Positions 41,436-50,485 of a stretch of 64,000 nucleotides of DNA are shown in pieces. The position numbers and the translations under genes were made by a program. Numbering within the stretch: position 1 is the first letter of the stretch; each line of letters begins with the position of its first letter. Source of the DNA: Sphingomonas hylomeconis (GTDB taxonomy: Bacteria > Pseudomonadota > Alphaproteobacteria > Sphingomonadales > Sphingomonadaceae); the NCBI RefSeq assembly GCF_025370105.1, contig NZ_JANQBK010000001.1, positions 372,001-436,000 on the forward strand, in the 5' to 3' direction. The notes below the pieces were generated by a model. That model searched no databases. It saw nothing but the letters and a program-made list of their open reading frames with translations, and was not told the DNA's origin.

Positions 41436-42005
41436 TCAGTAAGCGTCGATCAGCGCGCCGACATAATCCGGATTGCGCCCCGTGAGCTCGGGGGCGGGGG
41501 TGGCCTTGGCGATGGACCGTGCGGCCTCGGCATCGGGGCTGCCATAGATGAAGCCGTAGACCGGGTAGATGCTGCCGCCCAGCCCGTCGCGGTCACGATA
41601 CCAGACCTTGACCGATGTCCAGTCGTTGCGCGCCGAAACGTCGGTAAGCGTGACATCCTGCTCGGCATGGCCACGTTCGCCATTCTGGCGCGACCAATTG
41701 GCGTGCGTGACCATCACCACGCGCTGTGTCACGACCCGGCTGACCACCGCGACATGACCCAGGCGAAGCTTGCTCGATTTCTCGAATACGATCACGGCGC
41801 CAACGCGCGGCGCGGCACCGCGTTTGTAGCGTCCACCGGCCTGCGCCCACCAGGTCCAGGCATTGCCGTAGATCTGGATGCCGGATGCGGCGCGCGCAAA
41901 CGGCACGCATTCGCCGACATAGTCCAGCAACGAACTTGCAGTCGCCGGAACGGTGGTCACAAACGAGACCAACGCAATGATAACAGAGCCGAAAATACGC
42001 ATCAT
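41436..42005 (-). CDS. secreted CHAP domain protein
   Basis: A 189-residue exported protein with a signal peptide (MMRIFGSVIIALVSFVTTVPATA) and a CHAP cysteine amidase/peptidase domain. The likely catalytic Cys is in YVGECVPFARAASG and the His in LRLGHVAVVSRVV, with Asn in HANWSRQ. Such enzymes cut peptidoglycan cross-links or stem peptides. It lies between moxR and the VWA gene, but a 104-base gap before its start suggests a separate promoter. Confidence 0.9.
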   Translation of the reverse strand: MMRIFGSVIIALVSFVTTVPATASSLLDYVGECVPFARAASGIQIYGNAWTWWAQAGGRYKRGAAPRVGAVIVFEKSSKLRLGHVAVVSRVVTQRVVMVTHANWSRQNGERGHAEQDVTLTDVSARNDWTSVKVWYRDRDGLGGSIYPVYGFIYGSPDAEAARSIAKATPAPELTGRNPDYVGALIDAY

Positions 42006-42109
42006 GGATACCGTGGTAATGGTACCCCCCGAAAACTTGCGTAACCGGGAATGCTTTACCGCGCGTAAACCCTAGACCGCCTTGCTGCGCGAAATGATGA
42101 TCGCGTCTG

Positions 42110-42964
42110 TCAGCCCTTGTTCTGCTGGCGCTTGGCCATGAAAGCGAGACGTTCGAACAGCATCACGTCCTGCTCGTTCTTGAGCAGCGCGCCGTGCAGC
42201 GGCGGGATCGCCTTGGTCGGATCGCGATTCTGCAGCACCTCGAGCGGCATGTCCTCGTGCAGCAGCAATTTCAGCCAGTCGAGCAATTCGCTGGTGCTGG
42301 GCTTTTTCTTCAGGCCAGGCACGTCGCGAACGTCGTAGAAGATATCCATCGCCTTGCTGACGAGGATCTTCTGGATGCCGGGGAAGTGCACGTCGACGAT
42401 CGCCTGCATCGTCTGGCGATCGGGAAACTTGATATAGTGAAAGAAGCAGCGCCGCAGGAACGCATCGGGCAGTTCCTTCTCGTTGTTGCTGGTGATCACG
42501 ACGATTGGCCGTTCCACCGCGCGCACCGTCTCCTTGGTTTCGTAGACGTGGAATTCCATCCGATCGAGCTCCTGCAGCAGATCGTTGGGGAATTCGATAT
42601 CGGCCTTGTCGATCTCGTCGATCAGCAGCACGGGCGGCTTGGGCCGGGTGAACGCTTCCCAGAGTTTGCCCTTGCGGATATAATTGGAAATGTCGTGTAC
42701 GCGCTCGTCGCCGAGCTGCCCGTCGCGCAGCCGCGCCACCGCGTCATATTCGTACAGCCCCTGCTGCGCCTTGGTGGTGGATTTGACGTTCCACTCGATC
42801 AGCTCGGCATCGACCGCCTTGGCGATTTCATAAGCGAGCACGGTCTTGCCGGTGCCGGGTTCGCCCTTGACGAGCAGCGGGCGGCGCAGCGTGACGGCGG
42901 CGTTGACGGCGACTTTCAAATCGTCGGTTGCGACGTAGCTCTGCGTGCCTTCGAAGCGTTTCAT
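42110..42964 (-). CDS. MoxR family AAA+ ATPase
   Basis: A 284-residue AAA+ chaperone-like ATPase. Walker A is VKGEPGTGKTVLAYEIA, Walker B is PVLLIDEIDKADIEF, and sensor 1 is VVITSNNEKELPDAF. It starts MKRFEGTQSYVATDDLKVAVNAA, as in others of the CoxD/MoxR type. It works with the VWA protein coded downstream in cofactor or protein assembly; the client is unknown. Longer upstream readings are atypical. Confidence 0.93.
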   Translation of the reverse strand: MKRFEGTQSYVATDDLKVAVNAAVTLRRPLLVKGEPGTGKTVLAYEIAKAVDAELIEWNVKSTTKAQQGLYEYDAVARLRDGQLGDERVHDISNYIRKGKLWEAFTRPKPPVLLIDEIDKADIEFPNDLLQELDRMEFHVYETKETVRAVERPIVVITSNNEKELPDAFLRRCFFHYIKFPDRQTMQAIVDVHFPGIQKILVSKAMDIFYDVRDVPGLKKKPSTSELLDWLKLLLHEDMPLEVLQNRDPTKAIPPLHGALLKNEQDVMLFERLAFMAKRQQNKG

Positions 42965-43030
42965 TCTCGCCCTCACCGAATTTGAATATCGGGTTTGGCG
43001 ATAGAGGGATTCGACGCTCCGGTGCAAGCG

Positions 43031-43696
43031 CTACAGTTCGTCGCGCGCGCTGGCCCGTGCCTCCAGGAGATTCCACAGCCCGCGGTGCTGCGCGAGCAAT
43101 TGCTGCGCGCCAAACGCCATCGCGCGCTCGATCCCCGGGCTCTGGCCGAGCGACAGCACGACGGTCTCGATCTCGGCATTCATCGGCAATTCGAAGCGCG
43201 GCGGCGTGACACCGAAGCGCGCCGCCGCGGCATCGAGCGGTATGCGGATCGCCGCCCAGTCGATCACCAGCGCGATCGCCGCGCCGGTCGCACAGCCGGC
43301 GCGTTCCGATTGCGCGAGCATGTCGAGCGCATGGCGCTGACCGAGCACGGCCGCTTCGGATTCAGCCTGACCGGGCGTCGAGGGCTGGTGCCCCGCGGCT
43401 GCGGTTAGCGTGGCGAGATAGGCGCGCTCGGCGGCGAAACCAGCGGCGGCCTCGATCAGCCAATCCTGTGCCAGCGGCTGCGCATTGATCGTTGCGGCGT
43501 GATCGATCACGCCCGGCTGCCGGCCGTGCAGCCAGCACAGGGCATGGACTGCGTCCGACAGGTCCCGCGGCGGGGCGTCGCGCGCGGCGAGCCGCGCTGG
43601 CAAGGGATGGCGCGCGCTGCCATCGGCGTCGGCCAGTGCGGCGATCAGGCCCCAATTACCGTCGCGGTTTGCCGTCTTTGTCGAAATTTGCGCCAT
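43031..43696 (-). CDS. hypothetical protein, Ala-rich
   Basis: A 221-residue protein I do not recognise with certainty. It begins MAQISTKTANRDGNWGLIAALADADG and has Ala-rich helices such as LIEAAAGFAAERAYLATLTAAAGHQPSTPGQAESEAAVLG, with no signal peptide or clear membrane segment. Codon use matches its neighbours, which supports a real gene. It lies 66 bases upstream of moxR in the same direction, so co-transcription is possible. Similar conserved sphingomonad proteins exist as I recall, but without a function. Confidence 0.72.
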   Translation of the reverse strand: MAQISTKTANRDGNWGLIAALADADGSARHPLPARLAARDAPPRDLSDAVHALCWLHGRQPGVIDHAATINAQPLAQDWLIEAAAGFAAERAYLATLTAAAGHQPSTPGQAESEAAVLGQRHALDMLAQSERAGCATGAAIALVIDWAAIRIPLDAAAARFGVTPPRFELPMNAEIETVVLSLGQSPGIERAMAFGAQQLLAQHRGLWNLLEARASARDEL

Positions 43697-43799
43697 GATC
43701 CCCCGGTGCGTCGGCCGGATGCTTGTGGCCGACGAAGCGTTGATTGGACCCCAGGGTTATACCGAAGCGCGTAAAGACCTGGTTTATTACCGATTAAGC

Positions 43800-44369
43800 C
43801 TAACTCAACTCGTCCGATTTGCGGCAGGATGCGTCCTCGATGCGCAACGCGACGCCGCGATGATGCGGCTCGATCGTTACCTGCAGTGACCGGTCGGCGC
43901 TGCGCGGCGACGGCAGGTCGAGCGCCTGCGCGACGCCATTGGCCTGCACCTGCGCGAGCGCGCGCCGTAGCGCGCCCCGCGCCGGCGCGGCAACGAGCGC
44001 GTCGACCGCGGCGCCGAGCGCGACGCTGCCGCCGAAAAAAGCGCGCGCCGTCTTGCTCGCGGCGATGACGCGCAGATCGGCGTCCGCCACGATCACCATG
44101 TCGCGGATCAGATCGAGCAGCGCGCCGGCGTCCGGCATCGGCATGGCCCGGTCGGGCAGGTGCGGCGCGAGCAGCGCTTCCATCACCTCGATCGAGGTGA
44201 GGACGAGGCGCGGGCGGCCGCGGAACAAGACGTAGACCGGCGTTCGCGCCGCCCGCTCCTGCCACAGGCCGAAATGGCGGACGAGGTCGGAGGCGGAGAC
44301 GATGTCCGCACGGGGCAGGGCCGGGCGCGGCGCGGCGCGCGGGGCATGTCGGGGGGGAGCGCTCATCAT
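43800..44369 (-). CDS. PAS domain-containing protein
   Basis: A 189-residue protein with a basic N-terminus (RHAPRAAPRPALPRADIVSASDLVRHFGLWQERAARTPVYVLFRGRPRLVLTSIEVMEALL) that resembles a prevent-host-death/AbrB-like or small DNA-binding segment. A PAS-like sensor follows from about residue 80 (LLDLIRDMVIVADADLRVIAASKTARAFFGG). There is no kinase or diguanylate cyclase domain, so the output is unclear. Starts at 44369 or 44366 are equally possible. Confidence 0.68.
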   Translation of the reverse strand: MMSAPPRHAPRAAPRPALPRADIVSASDLVRHFGLWQERAARTPVYVLFRGRPRLVLTSIEVMEALLAPHLPDRAMPMPDAGALLDLIRDMVIVADADLRVIAASKTARAFFGGSVALGAAVDALVAAPARGALRRALAQVQANGVAQALDLPSPRSADRSLQVTIEPHHRGVALRIEDASCRKSDELS

Positions 44370-44510
44370 CCCCGCGTTACGGGCGGGCCGCGCCGGTGCA
44401 AGGTAGCTGCTCCGGAGCGGTGGCAATTCCGCCGATCGCGCACCGATCCGGGGGGATCGTCACCGGGATCGGCGGTTTCCCGGGTGCCGGCCGGGCCGGC
44501 ACCCGGACGC

Positions 44511-46832
44511 TCAATTGCGCAGCGGCTTGCCGGTAGTGAGCATCGCGACGATGCGCGCCTGGGTGCGCTCGTCCTTCACGCTGTCCATGAACGCGGCGCG
44601 CTCGAGATCGAGCACGTCCTGCTCGCTGACGGTATCGACCAGATCGGCGTCGCCCCCGGTCAGCACCACCGCGAGCCGGCCGGCGACGACCATGTCATAG
44701 TCGGTCGCCATCCCCTTCTTGTGGAAGTCGGACACCGCCATCGCCAGGCCGGTCTGCCCGCTTGCGCCGGCCAGCCGGAACGTCGGCGGCTCGGGCGCGA
44801 CATAGCCGTCGACCAGCGCCAGCGCCTTGGCCTTGGCATCGGCCAGCAGCCGGTCGCGGTTCATGGTGATGCCGTCGCCCTTGCGCAGGATCATCATCTC
44901 GCGTGCTTCCGCCGCCGACTTGGCGACCTGCGCGGTCGAGATCATCTGGAACACCTGGCTCAGCGCCGGCATCGGGCCCTTGGGCAACGCACCCGCTTTG
45001 GTCCCGCGGTCGAGCATCTCGCCATTGCCGCCCCAGCCGGGGACGAGGCCCACGCCGCATTCGACGAGGCCGGCATAGGTCTCGGCATGCGCCTGGATCG
45101 CATCCGAATGCAGCAGGATTTCGCAGCCGCCGCCGAGCGCCAGGCCGGCCGGCGCGCTGACCACGGGGAAGGGCGCGTATTTCAGCGCCTTGTATGCCGC
45201 CTGGCCCTTGGCGACGGTCGCTTCGACCATGTCCCACAGCTTGGCACCGACCGCGAATATCGCCGCGCCTAGATTGGCGCCGGCCGAGAAGTTGGCTGCT
45301 TCGTTATACACCACCAGTGCCTTGAAGCGCGCACGCACCACCGGAATCGCCTGCTCGATCAGCGAGATCACCTGATCGTCGAGCGCATTCATCTTGGTAT
45401 GGAATTCCAGTGCGGCGACGCCGTCGCCGACATCCCAAAGCGATGCCGACGCGTTGGTCAGGATCGGCTGCGCGCGAAGTTTGATGTCCTCGAGCAGTTC
45501 GACACCCTCGCCGCGCGGGACGTCGGCATACTCGCCGGCGGTGGTCAGATACTGTCGCTTGCCGTCCTCGACCCGGTAGAAGGGACGATCGCCCGCGGTT
45601 TTCAGGATCGCAGGCACGTCGCGGCCTTCGGTGGCCAGGCGCTGCGCTAGCAGGCCCGGGCCCATGCGATCGATGAGTTCGAAGGGACCGTATTTCCAGT
45701 TGTAGCCGAGCTTCATCGCATCATCGATGCCGATGATGTCGTCCGTCGCCTCGCCGACGAGCATGGCGGCGTAGGAGAGCACGCTGCCGAGGATCGTCCA
45801 GGCATAGCTGCCGATCTTGCCGGGCTCGGCAATCAGCGCGGCGAGATCCTTATCCGCTTTGCCAGGCAGGTCGGCGGGCTTCTGCTCGGGGCGATACTCG
45901 CCGGTCGCCAGGTCGAGCGACAATTTGGTCCGCGTCGCCTTGTCGAAGCGGTAGAAGCCGCCCTTGCCCTTGCGGCCGGTAAAGCCCTCCGCGATCATTT
46001 TGTCGACGAGCGGCATGTCGCGGACGGTGTCGAAATAGGGATCACCGGCGGGCAGCGTCGAGGATAGGCTTTTCGACAACAGCGGCATCAGATCGACGCC
46101 AACGAGATCCACGAGGCCGAAGATGCCGGTCTTGGGCACGCCCATCGGACGGCCGCCGATCTGGTCGGCCTCCTCGACGGTCAGCCCCTGGTCCATCGCC
46201 GCGTTGATCGCGACCGCAAGCCAGTAGGTGCCGATGCGGTTGGCGATGAAGCCCGGCGTGTCCTTCGCACGGACGATGCGCTTGCCCATGAAGCGATCGA
46301 CGAAATCCTCGACCTTGCTGGCAACAGCGACATCGGTGTACTCGCCGCGCACGATCTCGACCAGCCGCATGTAGCGCGGCGGATTGAAGAAGTGCGTGAT
46401 CAGGAAGTCGGCCTTGAACTGGTCCGACCGGCCGTCGACGAGATGGCCGAGCGGGATCGTCGAGGTGTTCGACGACACCGCGGTGCCCGGCCGCTTGAGC
46501 GCTTCCAGCTTGGCGTAGAGCGCCTGCTTGATGTCCAAACGCTCCACGATCGCCTCGACGATCCAGTCGCACTCGGCGACCCGGCCGAGATGATCGTCGA
46601 TATTGCCCGTCTCGACCAGCTTGGCCGCACGCTTCGACATGAAGGGCGCGGGGTCGGTCTTGAGCATCTTGGCGACCGCGCCCTTGGCGACCGCATCGCG
46701 ATCGTCGCCTTCACGGGGCACGATATCGAGCAGCAGCACGGGAATGCCGGCATTGGCGACCTGTGCCGCAATACCCGCGCCCATCACGCCTGCGCCGATG
46801 ACGCAGACCTTCTTCACCTGATCGACCATCAT
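44511..46832 (-). CDS. 3-hydroxyacyl-CoA dehydrogenase / enoyl-CoA hydratase fusion
   Basis: A 773-residue beta-oxidation multienzyme. Unlike E. coli FadB the dehydrogenase comes first: NAD loop VCVIGAGVMGAGIAAQVANAG, catalytic region ITHFFNPPRYMRLVEIV and the second HAD C-terminal domain. The hydratase-like crotonase fold follows from about residue 480 (LALGGGCEILLHSDAIQAHAETYAGLVECGVGLVPGWGGN, with the oxyanion-hole and catalytic Glu regions). This order matches Bacillus FadN and alphaproteobacterial relatives. The first of two ATGs overlaps the thiolase stop (ATGA), so thiolase and this protein are made together. Confidence 0.94.
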   Translation of the reverse strand: MMVDQVKKVCVIGAGVMGAGIAAQVANAGIPVLLLDIVPREGDDRDAVAKGAVAKMLKTDPAPFMSKRAAKLVETGNIDDHLGRVAECDWIVEAIVERLDIKQALYAKLEALKRPGTAVSSNTSTIPLGHLVDGRSDQFKADFLITHFFNPPRYMRLVEIVRGEYTDVAVASKVEDFVDRFMGKRIVRAKDTPGFIANRIGTYWLAVAINAAMDQGLTVEEADQIGGRPMGVPKTGIFGLVDLVGVDLMPLLSKSLSSTLPAGDPYFDTVRDMPLVDKMIAEGFTGRKGKGGFYRFDKATRTKLSLDLATGEYRPEQKPADLPGKADKDLAALIAEPGKIGSYAWTILGSVLSYAAMLVGEATDDIIGIDDAMKLGYNWKYGPFELIDRMGPGLLAQRLATEGRDVPAILKTAGDRPFYRVEDGKRQYLTTAGEYADVPRGEGVELLEDIKLRAQPILTNASASLWDVGDGVAALEFHTKMNALDDQVISLIEQAIPVVRARFKALVVYNEAANFSAGANLGAAIFAVGAKLWDMVEATVAKGQAAYKALKYAPFPVVSAPAGLALGGGCEILLHSDAIQAHAETYAGLVECGVGLVPGWGGNGEMLDRGTKAGALPKGPMPALSQVFQMISTAQVAKSAAEAREMMILRKGDGITMNRDRLLADAKAKALALVDGYVAPEPPTFRLAGASGQTGLAMAVSDFHKKGMATDYDMVVAGRLAVVLTGGDADLVDTVSEQDVLDLERAAFMDSVKDERTQARIVAMLTTGKPLRN

Positions 46833-47977
46833 GCGCGCTCCAGCACCGTGGCGATGCCCTGACCGCCGCCGATGCACTGGGTGGCGAGCGCATAGCGGCC
46901 GCCCTCGCGCGCCAGCAAGGCCGCCGCCTTGCCAACGATCCGCGCGCCGGTCGCGCCAAGCGGATGGCCGATCGCAATCGCGCCGCCGTCGAGGTTGATC
47001 GTCTCTTCCTTCAGGCCGAGGTCGCGGATGCAGGCGATCGCCTGGCTGGCAAACGCCTCGTTGATCTCGACCACGTCGAGGTCGGCGACGGTGATGCCCG
47101 CACGCTCCAGCGCCTTTTGCGAGGCATAGATCGGGCCGAGGCCCATGGTGGAGGGATCGTTACCCGACACCGCGACCGACTTGATCCGTGCGAGGATCGT
47201 CAGGCCGTGCTTGGTGGCGAACGCTTCCGAGGTGACGAGGACGGCGGAGGCGCCATCGGTCAGCGGCGAGGAGGTGCCGGCAGTGACCGACCCGTCCGTG
47301 CTGAACGCGGGCTTGAGGCCGGCGAGTGCTTCGACCGTGGTGCCGGCGCGGATCGTGCCGTCCTGGCTGACCGGGCCGGCTTTGGTCTGGATCGTCACGA
47401 TCTCGTCGGAGAGCCGGCCATCGGCGCGCGCGGCGGCGGCCTTGTCCTGGCTTTTCACCGCAAAGGCATCCTGCTCGGCCCGCGTGATCTGATAGTCGCG
47501 CGCAACGTTCTCGGCGGTCTCGCCCATGCCCATATAGGCGCCGGCATTCTTCTTGAAGAGGTCGGGATTGGGCAAGGGGTTATAGCCGCCCATCGGCACG
47601 CGGCTCATCGATTCGAGCCCCGCGCAGATGAACGCGTCGCCGGCGCCGATATTGATCTGGCCGACCGCGATGTGGATCGCGCTCATCGACGAACCGCAGA
47701 ACCGGTTGACCGTCATCCCGCCGACCGACAGCGGCAGATCGGCCAGCAGCCCGATCATGCGCGCAACGTTCAGGCCCTGCTCGCCCTCCGGGAAGGCACA
47801 GCCGAGGATGATGTCCTCGATTTCGGACGGATCGACGCCGGTCTTGTCGAGCAACCCGCGGATCGTCTGCGCGGCGAGATCGTCCGGGCGGACGCGGGCG
47901 AGGTCGCCCTTGCCGGCGAGGTGGAACGGCGAGCGGGCATAGCCGGCGATAACGACGTCAGTCACGGGAATCTCCAT
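46829..47977 (-). CDS. fadA: acetyl-CoA C-acyltransferase (thiolase)
   Basis: A 382-residue degradative thiolase that cleaves 3-ketoacyl-CoA. The nucleophile Cys is in NRFCGSSMSAIHIA, the His in GGAIAIGHPLGATGARI and the second Cys in TQCIGGGQGIATV. It begins MEIPVTDVVIAGYARSPFHLAGKG. It is the upstream partner of the HAD/ECH fusion and overlaps its start. The gap before it (47978-48153) holds the likely promoter and no other gene that I can support. Confidence 0.95.
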   Translation of the reverse strand: MEIPVTDVVIAGYARSPFHLAGKGDLARVRPDDLAAQTIRGLLDKTGVDPSEIEDIILGCAFPEGEQGLNVARMIGLLADLPLSVGGMTVNRFCGSSMSAIHIAVGQINIGAGDAFICAGLESMSRVPMGGYNPLPNPDLFKKNAGAYMGMGETAENVARDYQITRAEQDAFAVKSQDKAAAARADGRLSDEIVTIQTKAGPVSQDGTIRAGTTVEALAGLKPAFSTDGSVTAGTSSPLTDGASAVLVTSEAFATKHGLTILARIKSVAVSGNDPSTMGLGPIYASQKALERAGITVADLDVVEINEAFASQAIACIRDLGLKEETINLDGGAIAIGHPLGATGARIVGKAAALLAREGGRYALATQCIGGGQGIATVLERA

Positions 47978-48153
47978 CTGGACGCCCGCTTGGCGGGCAC
48001 GAGTCTCGAACGACCCTTAGGTGTGGTGGTTCACGTTTACGTCAAGGGCAAGCGCCGTGCAATATGTCCGGCGTGCGTTACCGCGATGCGGAAACATAGC
48101 GGACAAGTTGGCAGCGCATATCGCCGCGGCGAACGATCGTCCGGAGACCGCTT

Positions 48154-48327
48154 ATGCCATTGCCCTCATCGCAGCTCGACTGCGCCATTGGCCGGCATCT
48201 GCCGCGTTATCAGCATCGCGACGTTGCCGGCCAGGCGATCCAGCGCTCGGCCTGCCGCGGCTGTGGTGCGGCGATTACCAAATCGGCGATCAGCCGCCGC
48301 TGGATCTTTTCGGGCATGCTCGGCTGA
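48154..48327 (+). CDS. small CxxC protein, 57 residues
   Basis: A short open frame from ATG 48154 to TGA 48327, with GGAGA 6 bases before the ATG. The product starts MPLPSSQLDCAIGRHLPRY and contains CRGCGAA, followed by a basic segment (SAISRRWIF) and SGMLG. The CxxC pair plus one more Cys could bind zinc in a ribbon-like turn. It lies in an otherwise empty 360-base gap and ends 13 bases from the convergent histidine kinase stop. It is not a long-frame shadow of a neighbour, because no gene overlaps it. I know no function. Confidence 0.6.
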   Translation: MPLPSSQLDCAIGRHLPRYQHRDVAGQAIQRSACRGCGAAITKSAISRRWIFSGMLG

Positions 48328-48340
48328 GCGCGCCGCTGCG

Positions 48341-49678
48341 TCAGCCGGGCAGGGTGACGCGCGCCAGCAGCCCGCCCCCGGGGCGGTTTTCGAGCATCGC
48401 TTCGCCGCCATGCGCGCGCGCCACGGCGCGGACGCTGGCCAGGCCGAGCCCGCTCCCCCCGGTATCGCGATTACGCGACCGGTCTGCGCGGAAGAACGGC
48501 TCGAACGCCTGGTCGAGATCGGCCAGCACGAGGCCCGGGCCGCGATCCGCCACTTCGATGATCGCCACGTCGCCCTCCCGTCGCAGCGTCACTTCGGCGG
48601 CGCCGGCATATTTTACCGCATTCTCGATGAGATTGGCGAGCAGCGCCTTCAGCGCCGGGCCATCGCCGTCGATCGTCAGTGCCGGGCCCGGGGCCAGCGC
48701 GACCTGCTCGCCGCGATCCTCGCATTGATCGGTGATGCTTTCGGCGAGCGAACGCAGATCGAGCCGCTGCCGGCGGGCATCGCGCGTCATGTCGCGGACG
48801 AACGCCATCGCCGCGCCGATCCGCTGGCTCATCTCCTGAATATCCTCTTCGCTCGCGATGCGCACGGCATCGCTGGCCTTTTCGAGCCGCAGCGACAGAC
48901 GCATCAGCGGGGTTCGGAGATCGTGCGCCACCGCCGCGATCAGCATCGTGCGATCCTCGACATAGCGATTGAGCCGCTCTTGCATCAGGTTGAACGCCGT
49001 CGCCGCCTCGGCGATCTCCGGTGGGCCGGACAGTGGCAGGGGAGGCGCACGCGGATCGCGGCCCAGCCGCTCGGCGGCGGCGGCGAACAGCCCGATCGGC
49101 TTGGCAACGCGCCGCGCCAACGCCCAGGCGATCGGCGCGGCCACTGCTATCGCAACGAGCAGCCACAGGATCAGCCGCGCGCGCCACGGCCCGGTCACGC
49201 TGCCGGCGGGGCGGATCACGCGCCACAATCCCGGCGCGACGCGGACCGAGACGGCAAACGACCCGAACAGGCCGTTGTCCATCGCGAAGGACGGTGGCGG
49301 CGGGCCAGGCAGCCCCATCGGTACCGGCGCGCGGAATGCGCCCACCATCATTGGCGGGCCGTTGCGATGCCCTTCGACACGCACCGCGGCGGCGGGCAAT
49401 CGCAGATCGGCGGCAATCAACCGCGCCAGTCGGCGATCGCGCTCGTCACCACCGGCATGCGGCGGGTCGCGCGACAAGGACGAGGTGAGCAGCCCGGTCG
49501 TATCGTTACCGGCGCGCACCACCTGCGCGATGCGATTGGTCGAATAGATTGCCGGGGTCGGCGGCGGCATCAGCAGCACGGCGGCGAAGTTGAGCAATTG
49601 CACCAGCAGCACGGTGAGCAGGATGAGCACGAAGATGCGCAGGAACAGCGGCCACGGGCGCTGGCGATCGCCGGTCAC
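48341..49678 (-). CDS. sensor histidine kinase
   Basis: A 445-residue membrane kinase, partner of the response regulator coded just upstream. There are two membrane segments (about residues 10-32 and 155-178) flanking a periplasmic sensor with a Pro/Gly-rich loop, then HAMP (RRVAKPIGLFAAAAERLGRD), the H-box AVAHDLRTPLMRL, the N-box ENAVKYAG, and G-boxes DRGPGLV and GGSGLGLASV. The GTG start overlaps the regulator stop (GTGA). The layout and closeness to OmpR-family kinases such as EnvZ point to an envelope signal, but the signal itself is unknown. Confidence 0.94.
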   Translation of the reverse strand: MTGDRQRPWPLFLRIFVLILLTVLLVQLLNFAAVLLMPPPTPAIYSTNRIAQVVRAGNDTTGLLTSSLSRDPPHAGGDERDRRLARLIAADLRLPAAAVRVEGHRNGPPMMVGAFRAPVPMGLPGPPPPSFAMDNGLFGSFAVSVRVAPGLWRVIRPAGSVTGPWRARLILWLLVAIAVAAPIAWALARRVAKPIGLFAAAAERLGRDPRAPPLPLSGPPEIAEAATAFNLMQERLNRYVEDRTMLIAAVAHDLRTPLMRLSLRLEKASDAVRIASEEDIQEMSQRIGAAMAFVRDMTRDARRQRLDLRSLAESITDQCEDRGEQVALAPGPALTIDGDGPALKALLANLIENAVKYAGAAEVTLRREGDVAIIEVADRGPGLVLADLDQAFEPFFRADRSRNRDTGGSGLGLASVRAVARAHGGEAMLENRPGGGLLARVTLPG

Positions 49679-50394
49679 GCGCGCACGACGCGGGGCACGA
49701 AGAAATAGCCCTCGTTGCGGATCGTGCGGATGATCTCGTCGCCGCGCGACCGCAGCTTGCGGCGCAGCCGGCTGACCTGCACGTCGATTGCGCGATCGAA
49801 CGCCTCGGTATCTGGGCCGCGCGCCGCTTCGAGCAGCGCGTCGCGCGCCAGCACGCGGCGCGGCCGCTCGACGAACGCGCGCAGCACCGCAAACTCGCCG
49901 TCGGTCAGGTCGACCAGCGTGCCATCGCCATCGACCAATTCGTGCGCGGTGAAATCGACTCGCCAGCCAAGAAAGCTGAAACTGCGCGCGTCGATCTGCT
50001 CGACCATGCTGCGCGCACGCAGCGCGGCGCGCACCGTGGCAAGGATTTCCCGCGGGCTGCACGGCTTGGCAAGATAATGGCTCGCACCGATCTCGAGCCC
50101 GAGGATGCGGTCCGGCTCGTCGCCAAGCGCGCTCAGCATGACGATCGGCGGCCCTCCCTGACGGCTCAGGCGGCGGCACGCCGATACCCCGTCCTCGCCC
50201 GGCATCATCACGTCGAGCAGCACCAGCGCCACCTTGTGGTGGGCGAGCACGACATCCATTTCCTGCGCGCTCGCCGCGGTCTTCACGTCATAACCATGCA
50301 CGCTCAGGCTTTGCGCAAGCAGGTTGCGGATCGTGTGATCGTCGTCGACCACGAGCAATATCGTGCGGTCTTGATCGGGGAGCGGGCTGTTCAT
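49675..50394 (-). CDS. OmpR/PhoB family response regulator
   Basis: A 239-residue transcription regulator. The receiver domain has the acidic pair VVDDD, phospho-acceptor Asp in VALVLLDVMMPGEDG and Lys in YLAKPCSPREIL. The C-terminal winged helix (LTDGEFAVLRAFVERPRRVLARDALLEAARG ... AIDVQVSRLRRKLRSRGDEIIRTIRNEGYFFVP) is of the OmpR type. The start at 50394 gives MNSPLPDQDRTILLVVDDD. It is transcribed ahead of its kinase. Confidence 0.95.
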   Translation of the reverse strand: MNSPLPDQDRTILLVVDDDHTIRNLLAQSLSVHGYDVKTAASAQEMDVVLAHHKVALVLLDVMMPGEDGVSACRRLSRQGGPPIVMLSALGDEPDRILGLEIGASHYLAKPCSPREILATVRAALRARSMVEQIDARSFSFLGWRVDFTAHELVDGDGTLVDLTDGEFAVLRAFVERPRRVLARDALLEAARGPDTEAFDRAIDVQVSRLRRKLRSRGDEIIRTIRNEGYFFVPRVVRA

Positions 50395-50485
50395 CGGGCG
50401 CGGGCTACCAAGAGGATGTGTGTGCAATGTTTCAGCGTATCCGGCACGCCGCACCGGCATCGTCGCCTGCTCGGCACGTTGCGGC

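Noticed and set aside
43695..43889. A 64-codon plus-strand frame starting MIPRCVGRMLVADEALIG
   Set aside because: It overlaps the end of the PAS gene on the opposite strand, has no family resemblance and no clear ribosome site. The gap is better read as the promoter region of the hypothetical gene.
46964..49708. A 914-codon plus-strand open frame opposite the thiolase and histidine kinase genes
   Set aside because: It is a shadow frame; both minus-strand genes are certain.
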